From DAISJI01 sp964559835 (GTDB lineage: Bacteria; Acidobacteriota; Terriglobia; Terriglobales; Acidobacteriaceae): a DNA stretch of 64,000 bases. The position numbers were made by a program, and so were the translations under genes. The stretch is from positions 29,297 through 93,296 of the forward strand of contig CAZLJE010000022.1 of the NCBI GenBank assembly GCA_964559835.1. Direction: 5' to 3'. The notes beneath the pieces are model-generated. The model had not been told where the DNA came from. It did no database searches and saw only the letters and a program-made list of their open reading frames with translations. This document shows, one piece after another, positions 1 through 8,702 of this stretch; within the stretch, counting starts at the first letter, position 1, and each line of letters starts with the position of its first letter.

Positions 1-114
1 GTGAAAAAGGTACAGAGGCCAGAGATCCAGCGTGGACCCGGCGAGATCGGCGCGACAGGGAGCAGTGACAACCACCGAACGGCGCTCGCCGTCGGCTGAA
101 AGGTTAGCAGGCAT
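1..114 (-). CDS. GHMP-family sugar kinase, N-terminal fragment
   Basis: An open frame of 38 codons starts at the ATG whose complement is at 112-114 and runs off the left edge. The visible peptide has the segment APCRADLAGSTLDLWPLY, which resembles the N-terminus of GHMP kinases (galactokinase/heptokinase-like), where an R-x-D-[LF]-x-G-G-[ST]-x-D motif binds the sugar. These enzymes phosphorylate a sugar or a small alcohol with ATP in the cytoplasm. The catalytic glycine-rich ATP loop would lie outside the window. The start follows from the motif position, which is normally 10-20 residues in. The downstream neighbour (PLP decarboxylase) is on the opposite side of a short 57-bp gap and is transcribed toward this gene. 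Assignment rests on a short peptide. Confidence 0.55.
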   Translation of the reverse strand, partial: MPANLSADGERRSVVVTAPCRADLAGSTLDLWPLYLFH

Positions 115-171
115 GCTGCGTATCTTTGTACCACGGCCGCGCGGTTGAGCAAGTGACGGACGACACCAGAC

Positions 172-1554
172 TTACACCTCTTGCGCCGCGGCAAGGACCT
201 CATCCACGACGCAATGCACGTCCGCGTCGGCGGTACGATGATTGACAAAGCATGCCCGCAACGCGAACTGGCCGTGGATCATCGCGTTGGAGATGTAAAC
301 CTTGCCCCGCCGAATGACGCGTTTCAATACCCGTTCCTGGAAGGCGTTATCGCCGCCGCGATGCCGGAAGCACACGGCACTGAGTTCGACCGGCGCGAGC
401 AACTCAAGATCGCTCGAGTCGCGGACCAACTGGGCCAGGAGTTCCGCGTGACGAAGATCGGAGTGGATCGCCTGACGAAATGCCTCCAGTCCGTGGTAGC
501 GCAGCGACAACCAGACCTTCAGGGCGCGAAAACGCCGCGACAATTCCATCGATTCTTCAAAGAACGCGAAGCCCTCGATCGGGTCGGAGTAAAGAGATTT
601 TGCATAATCGCCGCTGTGGGCAAAGGCGCGGCGCGCGTAAGCAGGATCGCGGAATAACAGGCATCCGCAGTCGAGCGGCTGGTAGAGCCACTTGTGCGGA
701 TCAAGCGAAAGAGAATCCGCGAGCTCCAGGCCGCGGAATTTTTCCGGAATCGCGATTGCGGCCAGTGCGCCGTACGCTCCGTCCACGTGCAGCCAAAGGC
801 CATGCTTGCGCGCAATGGCGGCGATCCTCTCCAGCGGATCGACGGCGCCTGTTGCCGTCGTTCCGGCAGAAGCAACGATGGCAATGGGAGTCTTGCCTTC
901 CGTTCGGTCGAGGTCGATCGCACGCTCGAGTTCGTCCGTGCGCATCCGGAAGTTCTCGTCGACGGGAATCGTTCTCAGGTTGCGGTGCCCCAGGCCAAGC
1001 AGCGCCATCGCTTTCCCGATCGACATATGCACTTCCGAAGAGGCGTACACTACGCCGCCTCGTGCGCCCTCTTCATTCGCCGCATGCCGCGACTCGCGGG
1101 CCATCATCAGGCCCATCACGTTCGCCGACGATCCGCCGCCGGTCAGCGACCCGCTGAAGTGCCCGCAGCCGATGGCTTCCGCGATCCAGCGCACCACAGT
1201 CCGCTCGATCGTGACCGACGCCGGCCCCGATCGCCACGCGGTGACGTTCTGGTTCAGCACGCTCGCGAGCAGGTCCGCGACGCCCGCCACCGGGTCGCCG
1301 GAACCGAGGACGTACCCGAAGAACCGCGGGCTGGGCGCACGCGAGAAACGCAGCACATCCTCCAAAGCATCGAGAGCGCTCTCGCCCATTCCCTGCTGCG
1401 GCAGCTCCGTGTCGAATATTTTGTTCACCGCAGCGCCGGTTGGGTCGGGAAAGGACTCGCGCAGCGGCAATGATTCCAAATAGTGCGTGGAGAGATTGGC
1501 GACGCGATCAGCTAGTTGGCGGAATTGTTCCGGGGAGATTTCCAGCGGGTTCAT
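172..1554 (-). CDS. Group II pyridoxal-phosphate-dependent decarboxylase
   Basis: The 460-residue protein belongs to the PLP decarboxylase group II family (aromatic-L-amino-acid / glutamate decarboxylase type), a cytoplasmic enzyme that removes the alpha-carboxyl of an amino acid. The Schiff-base lysine is K288 in the motif SLDPHKWLYQP. D258 in HVDGAYG should bind the pyridine nitrogen and H176 in SSEVHMS should stack on the cofactor. The glycine-rich SLTGGGSSAN segment near residue 140 fits the phosphate-binding side. Length is full for the family. The substrate cannot be told from sequence; aromatic amino acids are the usual guess for this subgroup. It stands alone, with about 130 bp to the next gene upstream. 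Confidence 0.88.
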   Translation of the reverse strand: MNPLEISPEQFRQLADRVANLSTHYLESLPLRESFPDPTGAAVNKIFDTELPQQGMGESALDALEDVLRFSRAPSPRFFGYVLGSGDPVAGVADLLASVLNQNVTAWRSGPASVTIERTVVRWIAEAIGCGHFSGSLTGGGSSANVMGLMMARESRHAANEEGARGGVVYASSEVHMSIGKAMALLGLGHRNLRTIPVDENFRMRTDELERAIDLDRTEGKTPIAIVASAGTTATGAVDPLERIAAIARKHGLWLHVDGAYGALAAIAIPEKFRGLELADSLSLDPHKWLYQPLDCGCLLFRDPAYARRAFAHSGDYAKSLYSDPIEGFAFFEESMELSRRFRALKVWLSLRYHGLEAFRQAIHSDLRHAELLAQLVRDSSDLELLAPVELSAVCFRHRGGDNAFQERVLKRVIRRGKVYISNAMIHGQFALRACFVNHRTADADVHCVVDEVLAAAQEV

Positions 1555-1683
1555 GAATGAGTCCAGCCCGGCACGGCAGGGCCCACCATTCTACAGGCCG
1601 CGTGTAACTGTAATGCAGGCTCTCGCCTGCCACGTTGCTCAGTGACGCTGGCGTTGCAGGCGAGACGGCTGCGTCACATTCCG

Positions 1684-2856
1684 CTATTTTTCCGCGACTG
1701 TTCCCGCTGTCGGCACGCCTTGCGCTGCCGCTTCCTGGGCCTCGCGGTCCATGCTGCGCAGGATCAGCAGCTTCGACCGGCCATCACGCCCGCCGGGGAG
1801 GTACAGCATATTCTTCTGTGCATCGAAAGCGACCGTGTGGCCCTTAACGTCGGTGGCCCATTCGCGGTCCACCTCGAGCCGTCCGCGCGTACTCATGACC
1901 AGCACGGAACCTCCGGCAGCGGCATAGAGCTTGTTCTGCGCAGGTTCCAGCCAGAGGGTGTCCACGCCGGCGGGGGCGGCAACGCGGTTCAACTCCTGGC
2001 CGCTATCGGCATCGAGCGCCACCACGGCGTACCGCACCGAAACGAACAGCCGGCGCGACTTCACGTCAAGCGCCAACCCCGTGGGCTGCGATGCCGCCAG
2101 ATTGATGCGTTTCACTAACTTTAGCGACGGATCGAGCAGCGCAATAGCGTTCTGGTCTTCCAGCGAAACGAAAATGCGTTTTGAAGTGGGGTCGAACGCG
2201 AGTGAATTCGGGCGGCCGTCCAATACGACCGTGTTCGCAACGCCATTGTTCGTGAGGTCGATCTCGGACACCGACAGGTCGCGCCAATTGCTTGCCAGAA
2301 GGAGATTCAACTCCGGAACCAGCAGCAACGAACTGGGCGAGGCCTTGAGCGGGATTCGATGCTGCACGCTCCAATCCTTCGTAGAGACGACGGCAATCTC
2401 ATTCGCATCCGCATTCGCGATGTACGCCTTGCCGCCCTTCTCATCGACGACAATCCCATCCGCGCCCTTCATATCGTTGATCTGAGCGATGACGCGGCGC
2501 TTGGCGAGACTGAACACATCCACCGTCGAAGCCGCGGGATGCGTCATGATCAGGTTGCCGTTCACGATGGCAGCGCCGTCAAAACCGGGACGCCCGGGGA
2601 TCTCGATCATTGCCACGCGGCGCATCAGGACTTTCTGTGGCGGAAGCGGGACCACGGATTTCACGACTGGCTGTGCGGGCGCCACGCGCTGGGTTGCCGA
2701 CGGCGCCGGATCGGTCATCGACAACGGCTTGATCTCGGGAGTAGGGCTGGGCGAAGCGGGGCTTGCAAGCGCCGACGAACTTGCCTGCGTTTGAGCCCAC
2801 AGCGAGGTGCACGTGATCAGGACCAGCAAAGCCACGGGTAACTTTGGTATGCGCAT
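1684..2856 (-). CDS. Secreted YVTN-type beta-propeller protein
   Basis: A 390-residue protein with a signal peptide (basic MRIPK start, hydrophobic stretch to about residue 20, SLWAQ cleavage region) and then a Pro/Ala/Ser-rich linker to about residue 60. The rest is a run of roughly 40-residue repeats with phrases such as VDVFSLAKRRVIAQI, IAVVSTKDWSVQHRI and IALLDPSLKLVKRI, typical of YVTN/NHL-like beta-propellers. It is probably exported and used as a binding scaffold. No catalytic motif is visible. The gene is transcribed alone on the minus strand. The partner is unknown. Confidence 0.75.
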   Translation of the reverse strand: MRIPKLPVALLVLITCTSLWAQTQASSSALASPASPSPTPEIKPLSMTDPAPSATQRVAPAQPVVKSVVPLPPQKVLMRRVAMIEIPGRPGFDGAAIVNGNLIMTHPAASTVDVFSLAKRRVIAQINDMKGADGIVVDEKGGKAYIANADANEIAVVSTKDWSVQHRIPLKASPSSLLLVPELNLLLASNWRDLSVSEIDLTNNGVANTVVLDGRPNSLAFDPTSKRIFVSLEDQNAIALLDPSLKLVKRINLAASQPTGLALDVKSRRLFVSVRYAVVALDADSGQELNRVAAPAGVDTLWLEPAQNKLYAAAGGSVLVMSTRGRLEVDREWATDVKGHTVAFDAQKNMLYLPGGRDGRSKLLILRSMDREAQEAAAQGVPTAGTVAEK

Positions 2857-3033
2857 CTGGGATCCGATTGCAGCTGAGAACAGCCGTCCAGCGCTGCTGC
2901 TGCGTATCGTTTGGTTACGATGCGGGCGGCAGCCGTGCTGCTGCCTGCCTAAGGTGGGATGAGGACTAAAACTAATTCGCAGCGCTGGCCTCTGGCCGAC
3001 AGTTCCGCCGCGTTCCAGCCGGCGCTCGAGGTG

Positions 3034-3651
3034 CTACGCGAGGTTCAGCGCGTCCTTGAACGATCCACGCTCTTTCTGAATCTTCTCCTGCAGCAGCGTG
3101 ATGGCATAGATCAACTGCTCCGGACGCGGAGGACAGCCGGGAACATATACGTCGATAGGAATGACCTGGTTTACGCCTTGGACCAGCGCGTAATTGTTGA
3201 ATACGCCGCCAGAAGTCGCGCAGGCACCCATGGAGATCACCCACTTCGGCTCCGGCATCTGCTCCCAAAGCGTACGGATCACCGGCGCCATCTTCTGCGA
3301 TACGCGGCCGGCCACGATCATCAGGTCGGATTGCCGTGGGGACGGACGGAACACTTCGGCGCCGAAGCGCGCGATATCGAACCGCGAGGCGCCCATCGAC
3401 ATCATCTCAATGGCGCAGCAGGCAAGGCCAAAGCTCATGGGCCAGAGCGAGTTTTTGCGGATCCAGTTCACGGCGTTGTCGAGGGTCGTCATGATGATGC
3501 CCTCGGGCGTGGTGTCGCCGAGTTCCACTTCGCGCATGACGCCGGGCTTGCCGTGCTGGTGCGCACCCTCGAGGTTCTCAAAACGGACATTGCCGCGGTC
3601 AATCATCTCCGGATAGCGCGCCGCCTGCTGCTGGTCTTTCATCTCAGCCAT
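3034..3651 (-). CDS. nuoB: NADH-quinone oxidoreductase subunit B (NuoB), solitary
   Basis: NuoB carries the N2 [4Fe-4S] cluster of respiratory complex I, the last electron carrier before quinone. The four expected ligands are visible: the adjacent pair C78-C79 (GLACCAIEM), C144 (GACATSGG) and C173 (PGCPPRPE). At 205 residues it is longer than many NuoB proteins because of about 50 extra N-terminal residues before the common MTTLDNAVNWIRKNSLWP start, so translation could also begin near residue 54. No other nuo gene lies in the window. It is the last gene of an apparent minus-strand run behind an oxidoreductase and a secreted hypothetical (12 bp gap), so it is separated from the usual nuoA-nuoC context. 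Confidence 0.93.
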   Translation of the reverse strand: MAEMKDQQQAARYPEMIDRGNVRFENLEGAHQHGKPGVMREVELGDTTPEGIIMTTLDNAVNWIRKNSLWPMSFGLACCAIEMMSMGASRFDIARFGAEVFRPSPRQSDLMIVAGRVSQKMAPVIRTLWEQMPEPKWVISMGACATSGGVFNNYALVQGVNQVIPIDVYVPGCPPRPEQLIYAITLLQEKIQKERGSFKDALNLA

Positions 3652-3662
3652 ATGAATCCATT

Positions 3663-4436
3663 CTAATGGGCTGCCTGTTTAGATGCCAACGGCTTGTGCT
3701 GGATGCGGGCACCGGGCTTGCGTGCCGCAGGCGCGCCACCTGCACGATACTCGAGCAATTTCAGCGACGTCTCCGCCACCGTGCCGTGGTGCTGATACCA
3801 CCAGGAAAGAATGCCGACACCGGGTACGAGCGTGACCATCTCCGTATCCGGATTGGTCATGAAGGTGAGCAGGAATTCAGTCGCCTCCGGACTCGCCTTG
3901 ACGCCGGTCACCTTCAGCGAATGAGTCGTGGTGATCTTCTCGACCGACCAGCAGCCCATCGGTGCCTGCTCTTCCGCCTCGGGAGAGCAGTAACTATCCG
4001 AAATCTCCATCGGCACCTGGAACCATATATCGTCGGCGAGACGCTCCTTCAAATCGCCGGTCTTCCCTGCTTTGATGTCCGCCAGGGTCGCGGCCGCGTC
4101 GTCATGCAGGAGGTAGTACGTCGAGCCGATGCGCACGACGAGGTGTTCCTGCGGCTTCACGTTCGGGTCATACCACGCGAGGTCCCATGGGCCGCCCTTC
4201 AGCAATGCGGCCGCGATATCGTCCTTCTGCACCGCGTCCGCAATAGTTACCGTCCAGCGCAGGGTCTTCGTGCCCCCAACATCCGTGCCACCTTTGCTCC
4301 ACTTCACGCGTGCGGAATACACCCAGGAAGCACCCTTATTCATCGGGAACACGGGCGGTTCCTGCGCCGCTGCCGGCAGGATCAACAACGCGAACAGCAG
4401 GACCACGGGCGTAGTTAGGGAACGCAGGTTCTTCAT
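3663..4436 (-). CDS. Secreted hypothetical protein
   Basis: I do not recognise a family. The 257-residue product starts with MKNLRSL, a long hydrophobic stretch and an AAAQE cleavage-like site near residue 25, so it is probably exported. The mature part is a mixed beta-rich domain with the phrases GASWVYSARVKW and TLVPGVGILSWWYQHHGT. The second resembles secreted proteins of Acidobacteriota that report dissolved reaction products, but that is only an impression. Two cysteines (YCSPEAEEQAPMGCW) could form a disulfide. It lies 17 bp after the oxidoreductase and 12 bp before nuoB, so the three are likely co-transcribed. Confidence 0.6.
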   Translation of the reverse strand: MKNLRSLTTPVVLLFALLILPAAAQEPPVFPMNKGASWVYSARVKWSKGGTDVGGTKTLRWTVTIADAVQKDDIAAALLKGGPWDLAWYDPNVKPQEHLVVRIGSTYYLLHDDAAATLADIKAGKTGDLKERLADDIWFQVPMEISDSYCSPEAEEQAPMGCWSVEKITTTHSLKVTGVKASPEATEFLLTFMTNPDTEMVTLVPGVGILSWWYQHHGTVAETSLKLLEYRAGGAPAARKPGARIQHKPLASKQAAH

Positions 4437-4452
4437 TCCGACTTCTTCATTC

Positions 4453-5478
4453 TTAATTCGGTTTCAGCACTATTTTGCCAAACATCTCGCTCTTCTCCAT
4501 GTGCTCGTGCGCGGCGCGCGCTTCGCTGAGCGGGAACGTCGAATCGACAATTCCTTTCAGGCGTCCAGCGAACACGTGTCCCAGTATTTCGTGCAACTCG
4601 CCCATCGTCCCCATGTACGAGCCCAGGAACGAAAGCTGCCGCGCGAAGAGGAAGCGGATGTCAAACTCCGCCTTCGGCCCCGTGGTAGCGCCGCAGGTGA
4701 CGATCGTGCCGCCCGGCTTGATCGACTTCATGCTCTCGCCCCACGTCGCCTGCCCAACGTGCTCGACAACGATGTCGGCCAGCTCCTTTGCCGTGATTCG
4801 CCGCACTTCGTCCGAGATCTTCTGCTGATAGTGGTTGATGACCTCGTCAGCGCCCAGTTCGCGGGCTCGCCGCATCTTCTCATCGTTTCCCGCGGTGGCG
4901 ATCACGCGCGCGTTGAACAGCTTTGCCAACTGGATCGCCGCCATTCCCACACCTGAGTTCGCGCCCAGCACAACGACGGTCTGTCCCGGCCGTATCCGAG
5001 CCCGCGTGACCATCATGTGGAAGGCCGTCACGAACACCAGCGGAACGGCGGCGGCCTCCTCGAAACCCAGGTGATCGGGAATGGGGATGACCTGGTCGCG
5101 GCGGACGGCGATCAGTTCGCAATTTCCGCCGTCAACACCGTTTCCGATGACCGTGAATTCCCGGCACTGGTTCTGCACGCCCGCCACGCAGAAACGGCAG
5201 TGCCCGCAGTAGTACATCGGCGCAACAATGACGCGCTGCCCTTTCGCGATGCCGCTGATGTATTCACCTGTCTCGACCACCTCGCCCGAGATGTCGCTGC
5301 CGTTAATGTGCGGCAGCTTCACTCCGGGCAGCCCTTTCCGTACCCACAAGTCAAGGTGATTCATGGCGCAGGCGCGGACGCGAACGAGCACCTGGTCTTT
5401 GCGCAACTGAGGGTCGCGTACGTCTTCGTACTTCAATACCTCCGGCCCGCCGAACTCGTGGAATCGCACAGCTTTCAT
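4453..5478 (-). CDS. Zinc-type alcohol dehydrogenase / quinone oxidoreductase (MDR superfamily)
   Basis: A full-length 341-residue medium-chain dehydrogenase/reductase. The N-terminal GroES-like domain has HINGSDISGEVVETG and a cysteine cluster with the pattern C-x2-C-x2-C-x7-C (YYCGHCRFCVAGVQNQC), the structural zinc site of true alcohol dehydrogenases. The Rossmann domain has VVVLGANSGVGMAAIQLAK near residue 170, which binds NAD(P). The usual catalytic zinc cysteine near residue 37 is present in RVRACAMNHLDLWVRKG. It probably oxidises or reduces an alcohol or enone in the cytoplasm. It appears to lead a minus-strand run with the secreted hypothetical and nuoB. Confidence 0.85.
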   Translation of the reverse strand: MKAVRFHEFGGPEVLKYEDVRDPQLRKDQVLVRVRACAMNHLDLWVRKGLPGVKLPHINGSDISGEVVETGEYISGIAKGQRVIVAPMYYCGHCRFCVAGVQNQCREFTVIGNGVDGGNCELIAVRRDQVIPIPDHLGFEEAAAVPLVFVTAFHMMVTRARIRPGQTVVVLGANSGVGMAAIQLAKLFNARVIATAGNDEKMRRARELGADEVINHYQQKISDEVRRITAKELADIVVEHVGQATWGESMKSIKPGGTIVTCGATTGPKAEFDIRFLFARQLSFLGSYMGTMGELHEILGHVFAGRLKGIVDSTFPLSEARAAHEHMEKSEMFGKIVLKPN

Positions 5479-5510
5479 GGAAGCGCTCCGATGAAACCGA
5501 GAACGTTATC

Positions 5511-5600
5511 AGGCGCGAGGTACGAGGTACAAGGTTCAAGGCACAAGCAAAAGACAAAGGACCGGAATTGCTCCCGGCCCTTGTACATTGCACCTTGAAA
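5511..5600. repeat. Degenerate microrepeat block with terminator-like hairpin
   Basis: The stretch between the two minus-strand genes is a series of imperfect 8-10 bp units (GAGGTAC, GAGGTACAAGG, TTCAAGGCACAAG) followed by an inverted set (CTTGTACATTGCACCTTGAA). Read on the minus strand, a GC-rich hairpin near 5555-5578 (GGGCCGG pairing with CCGGTCC) is followed by TTTGTCTTTT, so it can act as an intrinsic terminator for the secreted helical-repeat gene. Confidence 0.55.
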
Positions 5601-7292
5601 CTATTGGTCCACGCTCATCATCGTCATGTTGCCCTTTTTCGTGCTGCTCATGACAGTCCTCCCTCCCGGCGAGAGGTCAAGCCACGATTGCGCGAGCGCG
5701 ATCTGCCCGATGCCCTTCAGGTCAGGGTCCGAGATCTCCTTGAGCAGTTCCGTCGACCATGGCGCCGAGATCCTCGCCGCGACACGCAACAGGCCGCTGT
5801 AAGCCTGTGTGGAAGGCCAGTACGCTTTCAGGGCCTTGTTCGGATCGTCGGCGTTCGTGTCCTGCTTGTACGCCTTCTCCGCCATCCCCATCCCCTTCTC
5901 AATCACTTTCTTCGCGGCCGCAGTGTCGTCGAGGGTCAGATACATGTCGGCGACGGAAGTCACGGTCAGCACCTGCTGCGTCGGATCCAGGTCCGACACA
6001 CCGTCCATGACCTTCTCCAGCGCCTGCTTAGCCGCGCTCGCATTCGTTTTGGCGGTGGTCTGCGCAATGCCCATGTAAGCCTGCACGCGCATGTTCTTGT
6101 CTTGCACCGAGGCCGCATTCGCCAGCGCGTCATCCGGGTGCTTGGCGGAATCCTGAATGATTTTCATGACCTGCTGCATCGCCATGGGCGACATCCCACC
6201 TGGTCCGCCTCGACCGCCGCCTGATGAATCGCCAACGCGGAAGCTCATACCCGAATTACCGGCCGGTGATTGTCCGCGACCAGGACCGCCGTCGGAAGTT
6301 GAAGTCGGCGAAGCGATTGAATTCATTCCATCCGGGTACTTGTCGAGCATCCCCTGAACCGCCTGGCTTTCTTTGACCAGCTTTTCGGCCTGTGACGAAT
6401 CCAGTTGTTTCAATACCGGCAGCAATTGGAACAGCCGGAACTCATACATGGAGTTGAACGCGACTCCCCCGCTGGCGCTGGACATCGAAATTGACATCGG
6501 CTGCGGAGCACCGGATGAGTTCTGCGATTGTTGCTTCGTCTGCTCGAGGACGGCGTGTATGGCGTCGAGCACGGTTTCGCGCGGCACCATCTTCCAACTG
6601 CCCAGGATCAGTGACGAGAAGTCACTGCCGCCGCCGACGCTGATGCTGCGGCGTTCCGGTTGCGGCGGATGGTTCTTGAAGCTGGTCAGCGCGGTCGAAA
6701 ACAGTTGCGCACGGTCGCCGGCCTTCTCATCCGGCAGAGAGCGCATGATGCGGAGCACCGCGTCGTAAGGGACTTCCTGCTCCGGCGCTATGCGATAGAC
6801 CACCTCGATCGCGCGGTCCCAATCGTTGTTGTTCTGGTAATAACTCAACATCGACGTCAGGACGCGCCCGCGAGCCGACGGGTCCACCTGCTCCAGAAGT
6901 TCGTCCGCCTTGTCGGGTTTCAATGGGACGATTGCCTGCAGTATTTGTTCCTGCAGCCGGTTGCGGGTGTTGGATGGGTCGTCATCCATTCCCTTGGTCG
7001 CCGCGAGCGCGTTGTCGAGCAGTTCGAGCGCTTTCTTTTTGTCCGTTGATGCATAAGCAGTGGCGACCTGCAGCAGCGCGTATGCACGCATGCCGCCCTC
7101 CATGGCATTCGCGGAGGCCGCCGCCGTCTGCAACATCTGGCGGCCACGTTGCAATTGTTCGGGCGTGGGTTTGGGCTTGGCTGGACCATTCGCCTGCGTC
7201 GTGCGGCTCATCTGTATCTGCTGCTCCGAGACCACTTGCGCGCCGCAGATTTCGCACAGCAAAACGAGCCCTACCAATAGACGTAACCGCAT
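5601..7292 (-). CDS. Secreted helical-repeat (TPR-like) protein
   Basis: The start is the ATG at 7292, not the longer frame: GGAGG lies 6 nt before it and the next residues are a signal peptide (MRLRLLVGLVLLCEICGAQ). The 563-residue product is mostly paired alpha-helices of about 35 residues (for example AYALLQVATAYASTDKKKAL and QVLTVTSVADMYLTLDDTAA), which look like tetratricopeptide-type repeats. Around residues 340-390 there is a low-complexity Gly/Ser linker (GGGRGGPGGMSPM). It is likely periplasmic or outer-membrane associated and involved in protein contacts. No enzyme motif is visible. It is monocistronic. Confidence 0.65.
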   Translation of the reverse strand: MRLRLLVGLVLLCEICGAQVVSEQQIQMSRTTQANGPAKPKPTPEQLQRGRQMLQTAAASANAMEGGMRAYALLQVATAYASTDKKKALELLDNALAATKGMDDDPSNTRNRLQEQILQAIVPLKPDKADELLEQVDPSARGRVLTSMLSYYQNNNDWDRAIEVVYRIAPEQEVPYDAVLRIMRSLPDEKAGDRAQLFSTALTSFKNHPPQPERRSISVGGGSDFSSLILGSWKMVPRETVLDAIHAVLEQTKQQSQNSSGAPQPMSISMSSASGGVAFNSMYEFRLFQLLPVLKQLDSSQAEKLVKESQAVQGMLDKYPDGMNSIASPTSTSDGGPGRGQSPAGNSGMSFRVGDSSGGGRGGPGGMSPMAMQQVMKIIQDSAKHPDDALANAASVQDKNMRVQAYMGIAQTTAKTNASAAKQALEKVMDGVSDLDPTQQVLTVTSVADMYLTLDDTAAAKKVIEKGMGMAEKAYKQDTNADDPNKALKAYWPSTQAYSGLLRVAARISAPWSTELLKEISDPDLKGIGQIALAQSWLDLSPGGRTVMSSTKKGNMTMMSVDQ

Positions 7293-7395
7293 AAGCTGCC
7301 TCCAAAACGGCGAGTGTAGGCGAGTTCCCCACCTTGGACGTATCAACTAAAGAATTGTGAGCAGCGCGTGTTCCTCGCCTGATAATCTTTCGCCA

Positions 7396-7995
7396 ATGCC
7401 CTTAGACCCAAGTTTCTGTGGCGTGATACTGGCCGCCGGCGCGTCCTCGCGCATGGGACGCGACAAGGCCCTGCTGCCGTGGCGCGGCTCCACGTTCGTG
7501 GAGTCTGCTATGCGCGCGCTCGCCGATACCGAACTGACCATTGTCGTTGCCGGCGCAAACGCGGAAATACTCGCTCCACTGGTCGACGCCGCGGGAGCTT
7601 ACCTTGTTCGAAATCCTCACCCGGAACAGGGCCAGTTCTCGTCCTTACGCGTGGGCTTACGTGAAGTCCTGAACCGGGGACGCGACGCCGCCATCATTAC
7701 GCTCGTGGACCGGCCCGCGCCGGACCGGAAGACAGTCACCCGGCTTCAGCAGGAGTTTCGCGCGTCTCCGGAAGGCACTTGGGCGATGGTCCCCCAGTTC
7801 GAGGGCCGTCATGGTCACCCGTTTTTAGCCGGCCGCGAAATGATCGAGGCATTCCTGCGTGCCCCGGCCGATTCGACCGCTCGCGACGTCGAACATGCCA
7901 ACCAGTCTCACATTCGTTACCTGGACGTCGACGACCCTCTGGTAGTCTGGAACGTGGATACCCCCGAAGATTACCAGCGGATCATTGGCGCATGA
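7396..7995 (+). CDS. MocA-like molybdenum cofactor nucleotidyltransferase
   Basis: A 199-residue NTP transferase. The hallmark LAAGASSRMGRDKALLPW sits at residues 12-29: the glycine-rich loop and lysine bind the nucleotide, as in MocA, MobA and IspD. The family member that fits best by length is molybdenum cofactor cytidylyltransferase, which attaches CMP to the molybdopterin cofactor. A DRPAP segment stands where many relatives have a D-x-P metal-binding motif. The start at 7396 puts the motif at the usual distance, and GATAAT lies 9 nt upstream, so the messenger may be leaderless. The stop overlaps the next start (ATGA). Confidence 0.75.
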   Translation: MPLDPSFCGVILAAGASSRMGRDKALLPWRGSTFVESAMRALADTELTIVVAGANAEILAPLVDAAGAYLVRNPHPEQGQFSSLRVGLREVLNRGRDAAIITLVDRPAPDRKTVTRLQQEFRASPEGTWAMVPQFEGRHGHPFLAGREMIEAFLRAPADSTARDVEHANQSHIRYLDVDDPLVVWNVDTPEDYQRIIGA

Positions 7996-8696
7996 TTTCG
8001 ACCCTTACAGCGACCGCCCAGCAATTTATTGACTCCGTGCTCGCCCTCCAGCCTCGTCTCGCCGTTTTCGATTGCGACGGCACGCTATGGGACGGCGACT
8101 CCGGAGAACAGTTCTTCTATTGGGAACTCGAACGCTCGATCCTTCCGTCCGACGTGGAACACTGGGCGCGTGCCCGCTATGCCGAATATAAAGCCGGTCG
8201 CGTCGAGGAAGAGCCGATGTGCGGCGAAATGGTCACCATCCACCGCGACATCCCTTGTGAGTTGATTGAACAGGAGGCGGCGGAGTTCTTCGACGCGCGC
8301 ATCGCCCCTAAGATCTTCCCCGAGATGCAGGAACTGACTCGCCGCCTGGCAGGATCGGGCTGTGAAATGTGGGCGATCTCGTCTACCAACGACTGGGTGG
8401 TCCGGGTCGGCGCCGGCCGCTTCGGCATTCCGGCCGAACGCGTCGTCGCCGCATGTGTGCACACCGAGAACGGTTGTGCGACCGACCGCCTGGTCCGCGT
8501 GCCCACCGATGAAGGCAAGGCGGCGGCGATCCGCGAGTTAGTCGCGCGCATGCCAGACGCTGTATTCGGCAATTCCATGCACGACTTCCACATGATGGAA
8601 ATCGCCGAGCACGCCTTCGCTATCAATCCCAATCCCGACCTGGAGAAGGTCGCGCGCGAACGCGGCTGGACGATCTATCAACCGGCGAAGCCGTGA
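7992..8696 (+). CDS. HAD-superfamily phosphatase (PSP-like)
   Basis: The 234-residue enzyme begins at the ATG that overlaps the stop of the MocA-like gene by four bases. Motif I FDCDGTLW (the nucleophile is the first Asp, about residue 27), motif II AISSTND and motif IV FGNSMHD are visible. Motif IV has Asn where most family members have Asp (G-D-S), but the last Asp is present. The cap between motifs I and II is alpha-helical, as in phosphoserine-phosphatase-like HAD-IB proteins. The substrate is unknown. Translational coupling suggests use together with the nucleotidyltransferase. Confidence 0.78.
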   Translation: MISTLTATAQQFIDSVLALQPRLAVFDCDGTLWDGDSGEQFFYWELERSILPSDVEHWARARYAEYKAGRVEEEPMCGEMVTIHRDIPCELIEQEAAEFFDARIAPKIFPEMQELTRRLAGSGCEMWAISSTNDWVVRVGAGRFGIPAERVVAACVHTENGCATDRLVRVPTDEGKAAAIRELVARMPDAVFGNSMHDFHMMEIAEHAFAINPNPDLEKVARERGWTIYQPAKP

Positions 8697-8702
8697 TATC
8701 GG

